A stretch of DNA of 64,000 bases from positions 809,501 to 873,500 of the forward strand of contig NZ_AP023032.1 of assembly GCF_019670105.1 (NCBI RefSeq). The letters are read 5' to 3'. Made by a program: the position numbers and the translations under genes. Positions 36,266-44,347 of the stretch are shown here, in pieces. Positions within the stretch are counted from its first letter, which is position 1, and each line of letters begins with the position of its first letter. The notes under the pieces are model-generated. The model saw only the letters and a list, made by a program, of their open reading frames with translations. It did no database searches and was not told the DNA's origin. Origin of the DNA: Agarivorans albus (GTDB taxonomy: Bacteria > Pseudomonadota > Gammaproteobacteria > Enterobacterales > Celerinatantimonadaceae).

Positions 36266-36939
36266 GCGCTAACCTCCTTGGATAATACCTGTCCGTCTAG
36301 TAGTTCTATTTGTCGGTCGCAATGTTCACTCATACGGTTATCGTGAGTGGCGATCACAAAGGTGGTGTTGTGGCTTTTGCCAATGGCCTTCATCAGCTCC
36401 ACCACTTGGTGGGCGGTGTGGCTGTCGAGGCTAGCTGTTGGTTCATCGGCAATGACCAAGCGTGGCTGGTGAATCAAAGCTCGTGCCACAGCAATGCGTT
36501 GTTGTTGGCCCCCCGATAAACGGTCGGGTTTAGCTTGCGCAAAGTCGGCCATGCCTACCGCATCTAAAATTTGCATAATGCGCTGTTTGCGTTGTTGGCT
36601 AGGCACTTTATTTAGCATTAGCGGATACTCTACGTTTTCGTAGGCGCTCATTACTGGCACTAAATTAAAGCGTTGGAATACAAAGCCCAGCTGTTGTCGC
36701 CGTAGCTGCATACAATGCTGCGGGTCTTTATCCAGTTTTACCCCATCAAAATACAGCTCGCCTTGGTAGTTAAGATCTAACAAGCCACAAATATTAAGTA
36801 AGGTGCTTTTGCCTGAGCCTGATGGGCCGCAAAGGGCAATCATTTCACCAGCACGAATATGTTCATTAACATTGCTTAACGCCTGCTGACTTACTTGGCC
36901 GGTTTGGTAAAACTTACTTAAGCCTTTAAATTGCAACAT
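36253..36939 (-). CDS. LolD/MacB-type ABC transporter ATPase
   Basis: A 228-residue ATPase. Walker A is GPSGSGKST near residues 38-46, the signature is LSGGQQQRIAVARAL near residues 141-155, and Walker B is LVIADEPTASLD near residues 160-171. The H-loop is IATHD. Length and sequence fit the LolD/FtsE/MacB subgroup that pairs with FtsX-type permeases, here encoded next in the operon. Ten bases separate it from the gene upstream at 36949. Cytoplasmic face of the inner membrane. Confidence 0.93.
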   Translation of the reverse strand: MLQFKGLSKFYQTGQVSQQALSNVNEHIRAGEMIALCGPSGSGKSTLLNICGLLDLNYQGELYFDGVKLDKDPQHCMQLRRQQLGFVFQRFNLVPVMSAYENVEYPLMLNKVPSQQRKQRIMQILDAVGMADFAQAKPDRLSGGQQQRIAVARALIHQPRLVIADEPTASLDSHTAHQVVELMKAIGKSHNTTFVIATHDNRMSEHCDRQIELLDGQVLSKEVSACVA

Positions 36940-36948
36940 ATTCTATCC

Positions 36949-37578
36949 TTAGCTCTTGTTTTGCTTAGCCATTAGCTGCGCGGTGAGCTGGCTGTAATCA
37001 TCATTTACACCGCTTTGCTTAAGTTGCTTAAACCATTGTTGAGCCAGTGCCGGTTGCTGATTGTTTAAGGCCGCCTCTACAGCAAAGCGGTACACCCAAG
37101 AAGTGGCTTGCGCAGGAGATTGCAAAAAGCGCTGGTCATTAAGTACTTGTTTGAACAACTGCATACCTTGGTCTTGGTAATTAAAAAAGTCTGGCACGCT
37201 GGTAAAGGTAACTGCGGCCGTTGCCTGCATATATATCGCTTGAGGAAGGTAGCGATATTGCTGCTGCCATTGCTCTTCTCCAATCATATTTAAGGCTTTA
37301 TCCATGCGTGCTAAGCCATCTTCGGTGTAGCGCATTTTGCTCCAAGGCATCCAAGCATCGTCACCTTTTAAAGTCTCGGTGCCACCTAGATAAAACAAGG
37401 TCCAAGGGTCTGAAGGTTGCTGCTGATGGGCGAGTTGTAACTCTTTATACAGTGAATCTAGCTGCGAGTAGTCGCCTTGGGCAGCTTGAAAGTAAGTGGT
37501 AAGTTGTTGCTCGTTAATGCTAGCGCTTGCTGAATAAGAGCAAACAAGTAGTAGGCTGGCTAAAGTAAGCTTTTTCAT
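36949..37578 (-). CDS. Exported protein of unknown function heading the ABC operon
   Basis: A 209-residue protein with a signal peptide (MKKLTLASLLLVCSYSASA|S). The rest is alpha-helical, rich in Q and W, and reads like tetratricopeptide-type repeats (LQLAHQQQPSDPWTLFYLGGTE, then MQATAAVTFTSVPD). ATG 37578 follows AAGGA; a TTG two codons upstream is not needed. As the first gene of a four-gene operon with ABC transporter and LolA-like genes, it is probably a periplasmic partner of that system. No named family was recognised. Confidence 0.7.
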   Translation of the reverse strand: MKKLTLASLLLVCSYSASASINEQQLTTYFQAAQGDYSQLDSLYKELQLAHQQQPSDPWTLFYLGGTETLKGDDAWMPWSKMRYTEDGLARMDKALNMIGEEQWQQQYRYLPQAIYMQATAAVTFTSVPDFFNYQDQGMQLFKQVLNDQRFLQSPAQATSWVYRFAVEAALNNQQPALAQQWFKQLKQSGVNDDYSQLTAQLMAKQNKS

Positions 37579-37883
37579 GATCAATCCTTGTCAGTGTGAG
37601 TACATGAGCAAGATTACGATTGATATTCCCTTACAGCTGCATGATGCGATAAAAGGTAACTGGCGCAGATTAATGGAATGTTGAGCTGATGAATGAGCGG
37701 AGCGCAGAGTGAGGCTTAACGTGCTTACTCCATAAATAGTCTTAGTGTTTGGTGGTGGCTCGCAATCACTCTTGACCTATCGTTGCTTAGCTCTTGAAGA
37801 TGACCAATAAGATTTAACCGTTTTCGTTTTAATATCCCTCTGTGGGTTGATCAATGCTGTGATTACATACAGAAATCTGGGAT
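37579..37883. other. Gene-free stretch upstream of the ABC operon and repeat copy A
   Basis: No open reading frame or hairpin of note is seen. It should contain the minus-strand promoter of the ABC operon. The sequence is more AT-rich than its neighbours and changes character toward the cassette region to its right. Confidence 0.4.
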
Positions 37884-38000
37884 TCCTACTTTTCACAAAA
37901 GATTGCATACTTTTATGTTGATGTTTTAGTCACTTTTCTAGCTAGGTGGCTGATTCTGCTAATAAAAGGTGATAATATTGGATTTATCAAATGCGTGAAA
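37884..38000 (+). repeat. Repeat copy A, a fragment shared with 51431-51548
   Basis: About 117 bases align with 51431-51548 at roughly three-quarters identity by eye. The core TTTTCTAGCTAGGTGGCTGA is nearly unchanged. In one frame both copies encode a similar peptide, with AYF, DV, FLARWL, KGD, GF and KC shared, so it descends from a coding segment. Copy A has no ATG in that frame. Both copies lie 33-84 bases before the first gene of a cassette-like group. Between this copy and 38084 a hairpin (CCTTG-TTTAAG-CAAGG) is present. Confidence 0.7.
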
Positions 38001-38083
38001 GGAGGAAGAGCTCCTTGTTTAAGCAAGGGGTTTTTCCTCTTAATAAGTCGTTATGATTTTTTAAATCAAGTAGGAAGTTAAGT

Positions 38084-38704
38084 ATGAAAGTAATGAAGTA
38101 TGCAATAATCGTAATGTTGATGCCTGCGATAAGTTTCGCAACACCTATATTAGATCAGAGCAATGATTATAATCCTTACGGCACAGTGAGTGCTCCAAAT
38201 CCTAATGCTGATGCTGGTCAATTATTTACAGTTGGTATATCCGGTACTCTTGATAGTATCGAGTTACTTGGATGGAATCAGGCTACTGCTTTTGAAGCAA
38301 GCCGAGAGCATGAGTTAAGCCTTTTTAAGGTTGGTACAGAGTATACTCCCGGTAATGCTCTTGCCACTATCACACAAACTGCTGAAGGTTATTCAGAGCA
38401 ATGGTTTAACTTCGATTTCAGCGGTTTCAATATTTCTGTCGAAGCTGGAGATGAGTTGTTAATGTTATGGAGCTCCGAAGGGTACTTTAAATGGAGGTAT
38501 AACTCTTTTGCTTACGAGAACGGCGACCGTTTTATTCGTAACACTTACTATCCAGAAGGTACATTTGTAGAAAATCGAGACCAAATATTTCGAACATATG
38601 TAACTAAAGTTCCTGAACCTTCAAGTGCTCTTTTGTTGTTAGGGGGACTGGTACTGCTCATAACAAAGCGTTCAACCGGACGCGCCTTCGACGCGCGCGG
38701 TTAA
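38084..38704 (+). CDS. PEP-CTERM sorting-domain protein on a cassette-like segment
   Basis: A 206-residue exported protein. The signal peptide ends near AISFA|TP. The body is beta-rich and of no named family (FTVGISGTLDSIELLGWNQATAF). The tail VPEPSSALLLLGGLVLLITKR is a PEP-CTERM signal: proline-glutamate-proline, hydrophobic helix, basic end. Such tails are cut by exosortase for surface or matrix delivery. The frame runs on for 10 residues into an attC site and stops inside it at 38704. AGGAAG precedes ATG 38084. Codon use and AT content differ from the housekeeping genes. Carriage on an integron cassette is inferred from the attC site. Confidence 0.8.
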   Translation: MKVMKYAIIVMLMPAISFATPILDQSNDYNPYGTVSAPNPNADAGQLFTVGISGTLDSIELLGWNQATAFEASREHELSLFKVGTEYTPGNALATITQTAEGYSEQWFNFDFSGFNISVEAGDELLMLWSSEGYFKWRYNSFAYENGDRFIRNTYYPEGTFVENRDQIFRTYVTKVPEPSSALLLLGGLVLLITKRSTGRAFDARG

Positions 38705-38716
38705 CGCGGCGTTATG
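38661..38716 (+). repeat. Integron attC recombination site
   Basis: An imperfect palindrome of about 56 bases. Left arm TAAC-AAA-GCGTT-C-AACCG-GA-CGCGC pairs with right arm GCGCG-CGGTT-AACGC-GGC-GTTA. The unpaired C after GCGTT corresponds to an extrahelical base on the folded strand, a hallmark of attC sites. The 3-prime core GTTATGT is close to GTTRRRY. The terminal loop is short (about CTTCGA). It separates the PEP-CTERM gene from the next cassette gene. Confidence 0.85.
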
Positions 38717-38732
38717 TATCAAGGAAGTATCG

Positions 38733-39242
38733 ATGTATTTTATAGAGCTGTTTTCTGATAAAGCAGACCAAGTAAGATTGGTTACTTTTCTCCTGTCAGC
38801 CCTTCTTGCAGTCTCTGTGCTTCTGTTAAACCAATACATCAATACCAAGAGAAATAAGCGTGACTTACTACTGTCCAAAATTGAAGATTTATATAAAACG
38901 TCAATAAAATATACGAACCTTTGTACTGAAATTCTTGATGATGTTCAGCACTAGAAAGTTAACTACCCGGCAGTTAATAAAGAGCATAGAAGGGAAATTC
39001 AAAATATCCTTAGAAAAATGGAAATGTTATGCGGTTTATACTTCCCTGATTCTGGCTTTGATACCAACGATTATCGGTTATGGAATATGGAAGTTCTCGA
39101 ATACCTTGAAAAAGGTAAGCATGCAGAAGAAGGTGAAATTTATTGTATGTGGGACGATGCGCGACAACACGTAGTTAACGCAGATGCGAAACTGGCAGTT
39201 ATATGCTCCAATTTAATGAAGGTATACGGCTATAAAACATAA
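38733..39242 (+). pseudogene. Cassette-borne small membrane-anchored protein interrupted by an in-frame TAG
   Basis: One continuous frame of 169 codons is broken only by TAG at 38952. The first part (73 residues) has a membrane helix (VRLVTFLLSALLAVSVLLLNQYI) and then NTKRNKRDLLLSKIEDLYKTSIKY. After the stop the frame continues with KVNYPAVNKEHRREIQNILRKMEML and ends DARQHVVNADAKLAVICSNLMKVYGYKT. The joined product looks like one of the helical, single-pass hypothetical proteins common in gene cassettes. It is either a recent pseudogene or a split gene. It starts 17 bases after an attC core. Confidence 0.7.
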
Positions 39243-39258
39243 CAAAGCGTTAAAGACG
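39236..39258 (+). repeat. Truncated attC left half
   Basis: ACATAACAAAGCGTTAAAGACGG repeats the left arm of the site at 38661 (TAACAAAGCGTT), but no matching right arm follows in the next 100 bases. It is probably a decayed or deleted attC site between two cassette genes. Confidence 0.55.
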
Positions 39259-39282
39259 GTATGACTATACAGTAAGGGTGCT

Positions 39283-39651
39283 ATGAAGTTCTTAGGTCTG
39301 ATTTTTTTTATAATTTTTCTCGTCGGGTGCCCTGCAATTACACGGGGTGTCGTAGAGAATCGCTCTGATAATCCAATTGTTATTTATTATTCAGGAAATC
39401 ACACAGGCTCAGCCTATAAAATACCGACCAATAAGGCTATTGAAATCATCTGGTCTTATGGCTGCATAACTGTAGTACATAACGAAGAGTTGTTTTTCTT
39501 TGATGGAAGTGAGATTCCAGAAAAATATGTTAATATTCATTTGTTTAGCACTTATACAAACATAGTGTACATGGATGGCACATTGCGATTTTCAGCTGAA
39601 AATGGTGAGTATTTCAACTTGCCTCTAGCGAGTTCTTGCGGAAACGCATGA
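39283..39651 (+). CDS. Small putative lipoprotein, cassette-like
   Basis: A 122-residue protein beginning MKFLGLIFFIIFLVGC, a lipoprotein signal with the acylated cysteine at residue 16 (LVGC). The mature part is beta-rich and unrecognised (NRSDNPIVIYYSGNHTGSAYK, then a cysteine-containing SYGCITVVHN). Proline at +2 does not indicate inner-membrane retention. It follows a truncated attC, and a GC-rich hairpin (GCGCCCTTAGGGCGC, 39669-39683) follows the stop. It is AT-rich compared with the core genes. Function unknown; likely cell-envelope. Confidence 0.65.
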   Translation: MKFLGLIFFIIFLVGCPAITRGVVENRSDNPIVIYYSGNHTGSAYKIPTNKAIEIIWSYGCITVVHNEELFFFDGSEIPEKYVNIHLFSTYTNIVYMDGTLRFSAENGEYFNLPLASSCGNA

Positions 39652-39719
39652 CAAAGACATAAAACATCGCGCCCTTAGGGCGCTAGATTCGCAAAAAACA
39701 CTCGCCGTTTATGGCGAAG

Positions 39720-40184
39720 CTAAACCACAATATTGGTTGTTATTTTAGTGGTCACCGAGTTAGCAATAAAACATTGCTGGTGGGCTTGATGATGCATTTT
39801 CTCAAGCTTAGTTAGACTCACCTCTTGCCCTGAAAAAGTCACTTTAGGGTTGAGCTTTACCTCTGTCATGGCCATTTTTCCTTGCTCATTTAAGGCCATT
39901 ATTCCTACCGCTTTGTCTTCATAGCTATCCACTACCAAACGGTTTTTCGCCGCGATAGATAAGAAAAATAACATATGGCAGCTAGATAGTGAGGCAACAA
40001 AGGCCTCCTCTGGGTCAACGTTTGCTTCTACCGAGTAAGGCAACGGCACCACATGCGGTGACGACGAGGCTGCAACAGTTTGGCCGCCATCAAAGTGCCA
40101 ATGGTGGCCTCGGCTGTAATGGTTGTCGGTATAAGCTTCATCGGTTTGGCGTTGCCACTCTACAATGGCGAAGTATTCAGACAT
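39720..40184 (-). CDS. OsmC/Ohr-family peroxiredoxin-like protein
   Basis: A 154-residue OsmC-family protein. The motifs are EANVDPEEAFVASLSSCHMLFFLSIAAKN with one conserved cysteine, and HHQAHQQCFIANSV with the second; the pair reduces organic hydroperoxides in characterised members. ATG 40184 follows AGGA with six-base spacing; ATG 40190 is too close to it. Cytoplasmic. It is divergent to a cupin gene, with a 161-base gap. OsmC proteins with this HHWHFDGGQTV start are often annotated as general stress proteins. Confidence 0.88.
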   Translation of the reverse strand: MSEYFAIVEWQRQTDEAYTDNHYSRGHHWHFDGGQTVAASSSPHVVPLPYSVEANVDPEEAFVASLSSCHMLFFLSIAAKNRLVVDSYEDKAVGIMALNEQGKMAMTEVKLNPKVTFSGQEVSLTKLEKMHHQAHQQCFIANSVTTKITTNIVV

Positions 40185-40345
40185 AAGCATTCCTGCGGTG
40201 AGTTAGTAAAGTTAAAACAACACGGCCTTAGCATGCTGCAGTCGTTAGTGCTTGGCAATGACAAATTCAAGCTTAAGGGCATGGGCTTGAAATTTATTGC
40301 CAAGCAAGCAACTCTAATGGTTAACAGCGTTTTTTAGGAACCATT

Positions 40346-41002
40346 ATGCTCAACATGAATTTTGACCAAGCCTTGGCGATCGATACCGAACAAATGGACT
40401 GGCTAGCTAGCCCCTCTGCTGGGGTATTGCGTAAACCGCTAGAGCGAGAAGCCAAAGAGTCTGGCCATGTCACCAGCATTGTGCAGTATCAGCCAGAGTC
40501 TTTTTTCCCTGAACATCCACATCCACAAGGTGAAGAAATCTTGGTATTAGAAGGCGTGTTTTCTGATGAGCATGGCGATTACCCAGCGGGTACCTATATT
40601 CGTAATCCGCCAGACAGCAAACATAGCCCTTTTAGCAAACAAGGCTGCGTGATATTTGTGAAACTTAATCAGTTTGATGTGCGCGACCTTACTCAGGTAA
40701 GAGTTAATACTAAGCAAACACCTTGGTTGCCGGGCATTGGGGGCTTGGAAGTAATGCCTTTGCATGAGTTTGAGCATGAACATGTTGCATTGGTTAAGTG
40801 GCCAGCCGGTGAGATTTTCCAGCCCCATCGTCATTTTGGTGGGGAAGAAATTTTAGTTTTGTCGGGAGAGTTTAAAGACGAACATGGTAGTTATCCTAAA
40901 CTCACTTGGCTGCGCAGCCCGCATATGAGTCAGCATCACCCTTTTGTTGAGCAGGAAACGATTATCTTGGTGAAAACGGGTCACTTACCGGTAGAGAGTT
41001 AA
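40346..41002 (+). CDS. Double-cupin (ChrR-like) protein
   Basis: A 218-residue protein with two cupin repeats. The first has PESFFPEHPHPQGEEILVLEGVFSDEHGDYPAGTYIRNPPDS near residues 50-90, and the second PAGEIFQPHRHFGGEEILVLSGEFKDEHGSYP near residues 150-182. Both carry the His-x-His...Glu metal ligands. The pattern matches the ChrR cupin domain, but the anti-sigma zinc-binding N-terminus of true ChrR is missing. It may be a metal-dependent sensor or an enzyme of oxidative stress, which suits its divergent OsmC neighbour. AGGA precedes ATG 40346. Confidence 0.82.
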   Translation: MLNMNFDQALAIDTEQMDWLASPSAGVLRKPLEREAKESGHVTSIVQYQPESFFPEHPHPQGEEILVLEGVFSDEHGDYPAGTYIRNPPDSKHSPFSKQGCVIFVKLNQFDVRDLTQVRVNTKQTPWLPGIGGLEVMPLHEFEHEHVALVKWPAGEIFQPHRHFGGEEILVLSGEFKDEHGSYPKLTWLRSPHMSQHHPFVEQETIILVKTGHLPVES

Positions 41003-41052
41003 GCACAATCGTAGGCAGGGGGATGAATCAGGACTTAGCGAGAAAGAAGTAA

Positions 41053-41096
41053 GAGCGGTGCCCAATGAGGAGAGTCGGGCGGGCACCGCCCCTACA
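41053..41096. repeat. Hairpin repeat with GGTGCCC arms
   Basis: GCGGTGCCC at the left pairs with GGGCACCGC at the right around a 19-base loop. The left part AGAGCGGTGCCCAATGAGGA recurs with two changes at 59157-59176, so it may belong to a dispersed repeat family. The remaining bases to 41343 contain only a small palindrome (TATTGTA-T-TACAATA, 41253-41267). Confidence 0.5.
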
Positions 41097-41343
41097 AAAC
41101 TGTTTACTGATCGTGTGCTCATTTGTAAAAGCTAACTTGGTTGTAATCACCGGCTTCTATACCTATGTGGATAAGGCTTTGACCCAATTAGCTTTGTTTA
41201 AAGAGTCAAGCGAGCTGCCATATGACTGAGCGACCAAAATAGTATATTCTATTATTGTATTACAATATGTGATTTAGCTTACAAAAGCAGCGATTATTTT
41301 GTTTTTGTTTATCTTAGCGATGACGACGTTAGTCGTTAGTGAC

Positions 41344-41609
41344 TAGGGCCTGTTAATCTTTGGTGTTGAAATTTTATTCAAGATAAGCGGGCTTTAATCG
41401 CGGCGAGCACTTTGAAACCTAGTGGGCTAAGTGAAAAGTGTTCAACGAAGAGTAAAGTTCGCTTATCTTAGCCCTTCGGGCAGCATTTCTTAGCCATTTA
41501 TTCAGTGTTAGCGAGTGATTATTAAGCCCACTTAACTGCACACTCACTGCCTTGCCTAAATGGCTAAGAAATTGCTGTAAAAACCATCAGCAAAGCTCAA
41601 CAGGCCCTA
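41344..41609. mobile_element. MITE-like non-coding element with TA target duplication
   Basis: The ends are inverted repeats: TAGGGCCTGTTAATCTTTG on the left and CAAAGCTCAACAGGCCCTA on the right, flanked by or including TA on both sides. Inside are two large inverted repeats: AAGATAAGCG (41380-41389) with CGCTTATCTT (41460-41469), and TTTCTTAGCCATTTA (41486-41500) with its complement (41557-41571). No reading frame is present. A TA duplication suggests mobilisation by an IS630/Tc1-mariner-type transposase (inference). Confidence 0.75.
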
Positions 41610-41639
41610 ACAACAAAGTCGCGCTCAATTGCGATAAGC

Positions 41640-41673
41640 AAAAAAAACAGGTGCGTAAAAAAACCTACACCTG
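41640..41673 (-). terminator. Terminator of the second PEP-CTERM gene
   Basis: On the minus strand CAGGTG and CACCTG form a stem followed by eight T. It lies 22 bases after the stop codon at 41695. Confidence 0.7.
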
Positions 41674-41694
41674 CCCATAACAAGATCTAAAGGA

Positions 41695-42498
41695 TTAGAT
41701 TTTTTTGTGTTGGCGTCGTAAACCTAGTGCGATAAGGCCGATGCCAAATAAAGCCAAGGTTCCAGGCTCCGAAACCGAGACAATGGCAAATTGACCGTTA
41801 AGAATGGTATCGCGATAGGCTTCATCTTCATCACCAAGGTAAGGAGTATTCATATTGTCGGTGATGTTAAAGTTAAGCTGCCACACTAGGTTGTCTCCAT
41901 TTTCCCAAAGCTCAAATAAGCTGCCGTAATCGGTAGAGAAAAAGTCTTCAGCTAGCGCATCGTCTATGGCTGCATCGTACCAGCTGTAGTCAAAAGACCC
42001 GGTTAGCGATACATCACCCATTACCGCGCTGCCAGAGTTAACAACTAGCTGCGCCACTTTAATGCTGTCACCATAAATAATCTCTCCACTGTTTTGGTCG
42101 TAACCTAGAACGCTAGTGAAGTTAATATTGATGTTGCCACCCTGGTCGAAGCTAACGCCACCCGTATCGGTAAACCCGCCGCTTAAATCGTTGTAGTCAA
42201 AGGTCATCGCCCAGTTATTATTTAAGCCAGCGTTATAGAGTGGGGTATTAGGATTTCGGTATAAACCTGTAGCATTGCCGTTGCCAGACTCAGTAAAGCT
42301 AGAGTTGACATCTGGGCTGCATAAGCCACCTGTGCAGTTGCCATTTTGCAGAGCCGAAGTAGCATGAATGTTAGTGGTTAAGTAGTCTGCCTTGGCTGTG
42401 CTAGTACCACCTAAATTTAAGTAGAAGGGCACCGCATGGGCTACGTTTATGCTAGCCGCGAGCACCAAGGCCCAGCAGCAAGAAGGGAGTATCTTCAT
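41695..42498 (-). CDS. PEP-CTERM sorting-domain protein
   Basis: A 267-residue exported protein. The signal peptide ends near NVAHA|VP. The body is rich in Asn, Gly, Ser and Asp (LNLGGTSTAKADYLTTN, FNLSGG-like repeats) with no named domain. The tail VSEPGTLALFGIGLIALGLRRQHKKI is a PEP-CTERM-type signal (SEPGT, hydrophobic helix, RRQ). It should be processed by an exosortase, which is not in this window. It is unrelated in its body to the PEP-CTERM protein at 38084. Function unknown, probably surface or exopolysaccharide-associated. Confidence 0.82.
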   Translation of the reverse strand: MKILPSCCWALVLAASINVAHAVPFYLNLGGTSTAKADYLTTNIHATSALQNGNCTGGLCSPDVNSSFTESGNGNATGLYRNPNTPLYNAGLNNNWAMTFDYNDLSGGFTDTGGVSFDQGGNININFTSVLGYDQNSGEIIYGDSIKVAQLVVNSGSAVMGDVSLTGSFDYSWYDAAIDDALAEDFFSTDYGSLFELWENGDNLVWQLNFNITDNMNTPYLGDEDEAYRDTILNGQFAIVSVSEPGTLALFGIGLIALGLRRQHKKI

Positions 42499-42715
42499 TT
42501 TACATTTCCATTATAAGTTGATGATAGTAATCAGCTTTTCCGTTTTACAATAATTGCTGACTTATTTGTTGTTAAGCAAAAAACAGACCTATCAATATAA
42601 CCTTATAAAAAATATGGATATTGATTTTTAATTGATGCATCAAAGACTTATATAATGTAAAAAAAGCCGACAGGGATTTGTTTAAGCGAATTGCCCTAGG
42701 GATAAAGGATCTAAA

Positions 42716-43036
42716 ATGAATGTGATTGAATTACGTGAGTACCAAATTAAACCTGGAAAAACCGCTCAATGGCTTAATTTGATGGAAAAGGAAATATTGC
42801 CCTACCAACGAAGTAAGGGAGTGGAGGTGATTAATAGCTATCTATATTGTGACGACAATGGCGATGAATGGTTTGTTTGGTTGAGGCAGTTTAAAGATGA
42901 GCAAAGTCGCCAAGAGATTTGCAGCCAGCTGTATGATCAATGGTGGATTAACGAAGTACGTCCCAAGGTGTTTAGTTTAATTGAAGAGAGGAGTGTAAAA
43001 GTACGCACGCTACAAGCGGCTTTTAGCGCAAACTAA
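42716..43036 (+). CDS. NIPSNAP-family protein
   Basis: A 106-residue single-domain protein with the NIPSNAP/dimeric alpha-beta barrel pattern: VIELREYQIKPGKTAQWLNLMEKEILPYQRSKG at the start and EWFVWLRQFKDEQSRQE in the middle. Cytoplasmic. AAGGAT precedes ATG 42716. The function of bacterial members is unknown; some may be small oxygenase-like or isomerase-like enzymes. It is divergent to the PEP-CTERM gene and convergent with the LacI gene, 14 bases from its stop, with no clear pathway link. Confidence 0.82.
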   Translation: MNVIELREYQIKPGKTAQWLNLMEKEILPYQRSKGVEVINSYLYCDDNGDEWFVWLRQFKDEQSRQEICSQLYDQWWINEVRPKVFSLIEERSVKVRTLQAAFSAN

Positions 43037-43050
43037 ACTAATTGTATTCA

Positions 43051-44109
43051 CTAAGGCAATGCATTTTTAACTTGCTGTAGTAGCTGCTCGATTTGTGCCT
43101 TATTGTAAGTTTTTGAGTCTAAGGTTTGCGTGCTGGCTCGCTCAATTAGCTGGGTTGCTACAAAGGCTTTAAATGGCGGCTCGCTGGCCGAATCATTAAA
43201 CAACATGTCTACCGCCTGGGCCGATATTGCCGCAAAGTCTTGCTTAATGGTGGTAAGCGGAGGGTAGAAGTAGGCGCTATCGGCGCTGTCATCAAAACCA
43301 ATTACCGCAACCTGTTGCGGTACCGCTAGGCTATGCTCGTGCAGGGCGCGTAATACTCCCAAGGCCATCTGGTCACTGGCAACTAATACGCCGTCGATAA
43401 CCGCGCCATTGCTTAATGCTTCACGAGTAAGTTGATAGCCACTGCTGGCCAGCCAGTCTCCCTCAAGTTGAGCAACCACAGTAGCCTCAAAGTGCTTAAT
43501 TTGGCTAAGCCACCCCTGTAAACGCAGCGTTGAAGCAGTTGAATCGTGAGGGCCTGTAATAAGCAACAAACGTTGGCGTTGCTGCTTAAGCATTAGCTGA
43601 GCAGCTTCACTGGCACCTTGATAATGAGCGGCACTCACCGAGTTAACTTGGCTGTTATTGGGAACATCGATAAAGACAAAATGCAGATCAGTGAACAGCT
43701 CTACCAATTGCTCGGCTTCTTCTTTAGTGAGGGGCAGGTTCACAATGATGTATTCAATACGTTGTGATTTTAACTCTCGAGTTGCTGTTACGATCTTTTG
43801 GTAGGCGTGTTCATCCACCACCGCAAACGAGGTGCCGTAGCCGTGCAATTGGGCTTGAATGCGAATATTGTTGGCAATGATCGAAATGCCATGCAGCGAT
43901 ACATCAAGGGTAATTAAACCAATAACCTTAGATTTAGCCCCACTTAATAGCTGCGCTCCTTTATTAGGCACGTAACCAAGTTTGTCGATAGCGGCATTTA
44001 CTTTGTCACGTGTTTCTTGGGCAACATTACTGGCACCGTTGGTTACCCGAGAAACCGTTTGTGTAGATACGCCCGCCAACTCGGCAACCTGTTTAAATGT
44101 AACGCTCAC
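43051..44109 (-). CDS. LacI-family repressor of the alpha-galactosidase operon
   Basis: A 352-residue LacI/GalR-type regulator. GTG 44109 is the start: AAGGGA lies seven bases upstream and it gives the family N-terminus VSVTFKQVAELAGVSTQTVSRVTNG (helix-turn-helix at residues 4-25). A longer frame to 44259 adds 50 unlikely residues. The sensor domain includes VIGLITLDVSLHGIS, GVLVASDQMALGVLRAL and VIGFDDSADSAYFYPPLTTIKQD, all typical. It is divergent to the GH36 gene. Two CG-centred palindromes in the shared gap are its likely operators, so it probably represses both itself and the alpha-galactosidase unit until a galactoside binds. Confidence 0.92.
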   Translation of the reverse strand: MSVTFKQVAELAGVSTQTVSRVTNGASNVAQETRDKVNAAIDKLGYVPNKGAQLLSGAKSKVIGLITLDVSLHGISIIANNIRIQAQLHGYGTSFAVVDEHAYQKIVTATRELKSQRIEYIIVNLPLTKEEAEQLVELFTDLHFVFIDVPNNSQVNSVSAAHYQGASEAAQLMLKQQRQRLLLITGPHDSTASTLRLQGWLSQIKHFEATVVAQLEGDWLASSGYQLTREALSNGAVIDGVLVASDQMALGVLRALHEHSLAVPQQVAVIGFDDSADSAYFYPPLTTIKQDFAAISAQAVDMLFNDSASEPPFKAFVATQLIERASTQTLDSKTYNKAQIEQLLQQVKNALP

Positions 44110-44227
44110 CTGCAAATCCCTTGTTTTTAGTTCACTGTTTCGCTTTAGCAAGCAAATTGTAACACCCAGTTTAAGGGAAATCTTAGTTGAGCCAATAAAA
44201 CGCGATTTAGCGCTACAGTAGTTACTG

Positions 44228-44241
44228 TGTTTTCGAAAACA
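44228..44241. promoter_or_regulatory. LacI-type operator, perfect palindrome
   Basis: TGTTTTCGAAAACA is a perfect 14-base palindrome with a central CG, as LacI-family operators have. It lies in the gap between the divergent LacI and GH36 genes, 119 bases upstream of the repressor start. Confidence 0.8.
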
Positions 44242-44347
44242 TAACTCGATCAATGTCACAAGTAAACGTTTTCCCTGTCGATCTCGATCACATTGTGCTG
44301 GCGATTAAATAGCCTTACACACCAAATAGGCGCATATTTCGGCTAAA

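Noticed and set aside
38935-39174. A separate 79-codon gene overlapping the interrupted cassette gene
   Set aside because: It is in another frame, has no good ribosome site, and the interrupted frame on both sides of TAG 38952 is the more protein-like reading.
39669-39715. A further attC site after the small lipoprotein gene
   Set aside because: GCGCCCTTAGGGCGC and CGCCGTTTATGGCG are simple hairpins without attC cores; CATGACAAAG only faintly resembles the left core.
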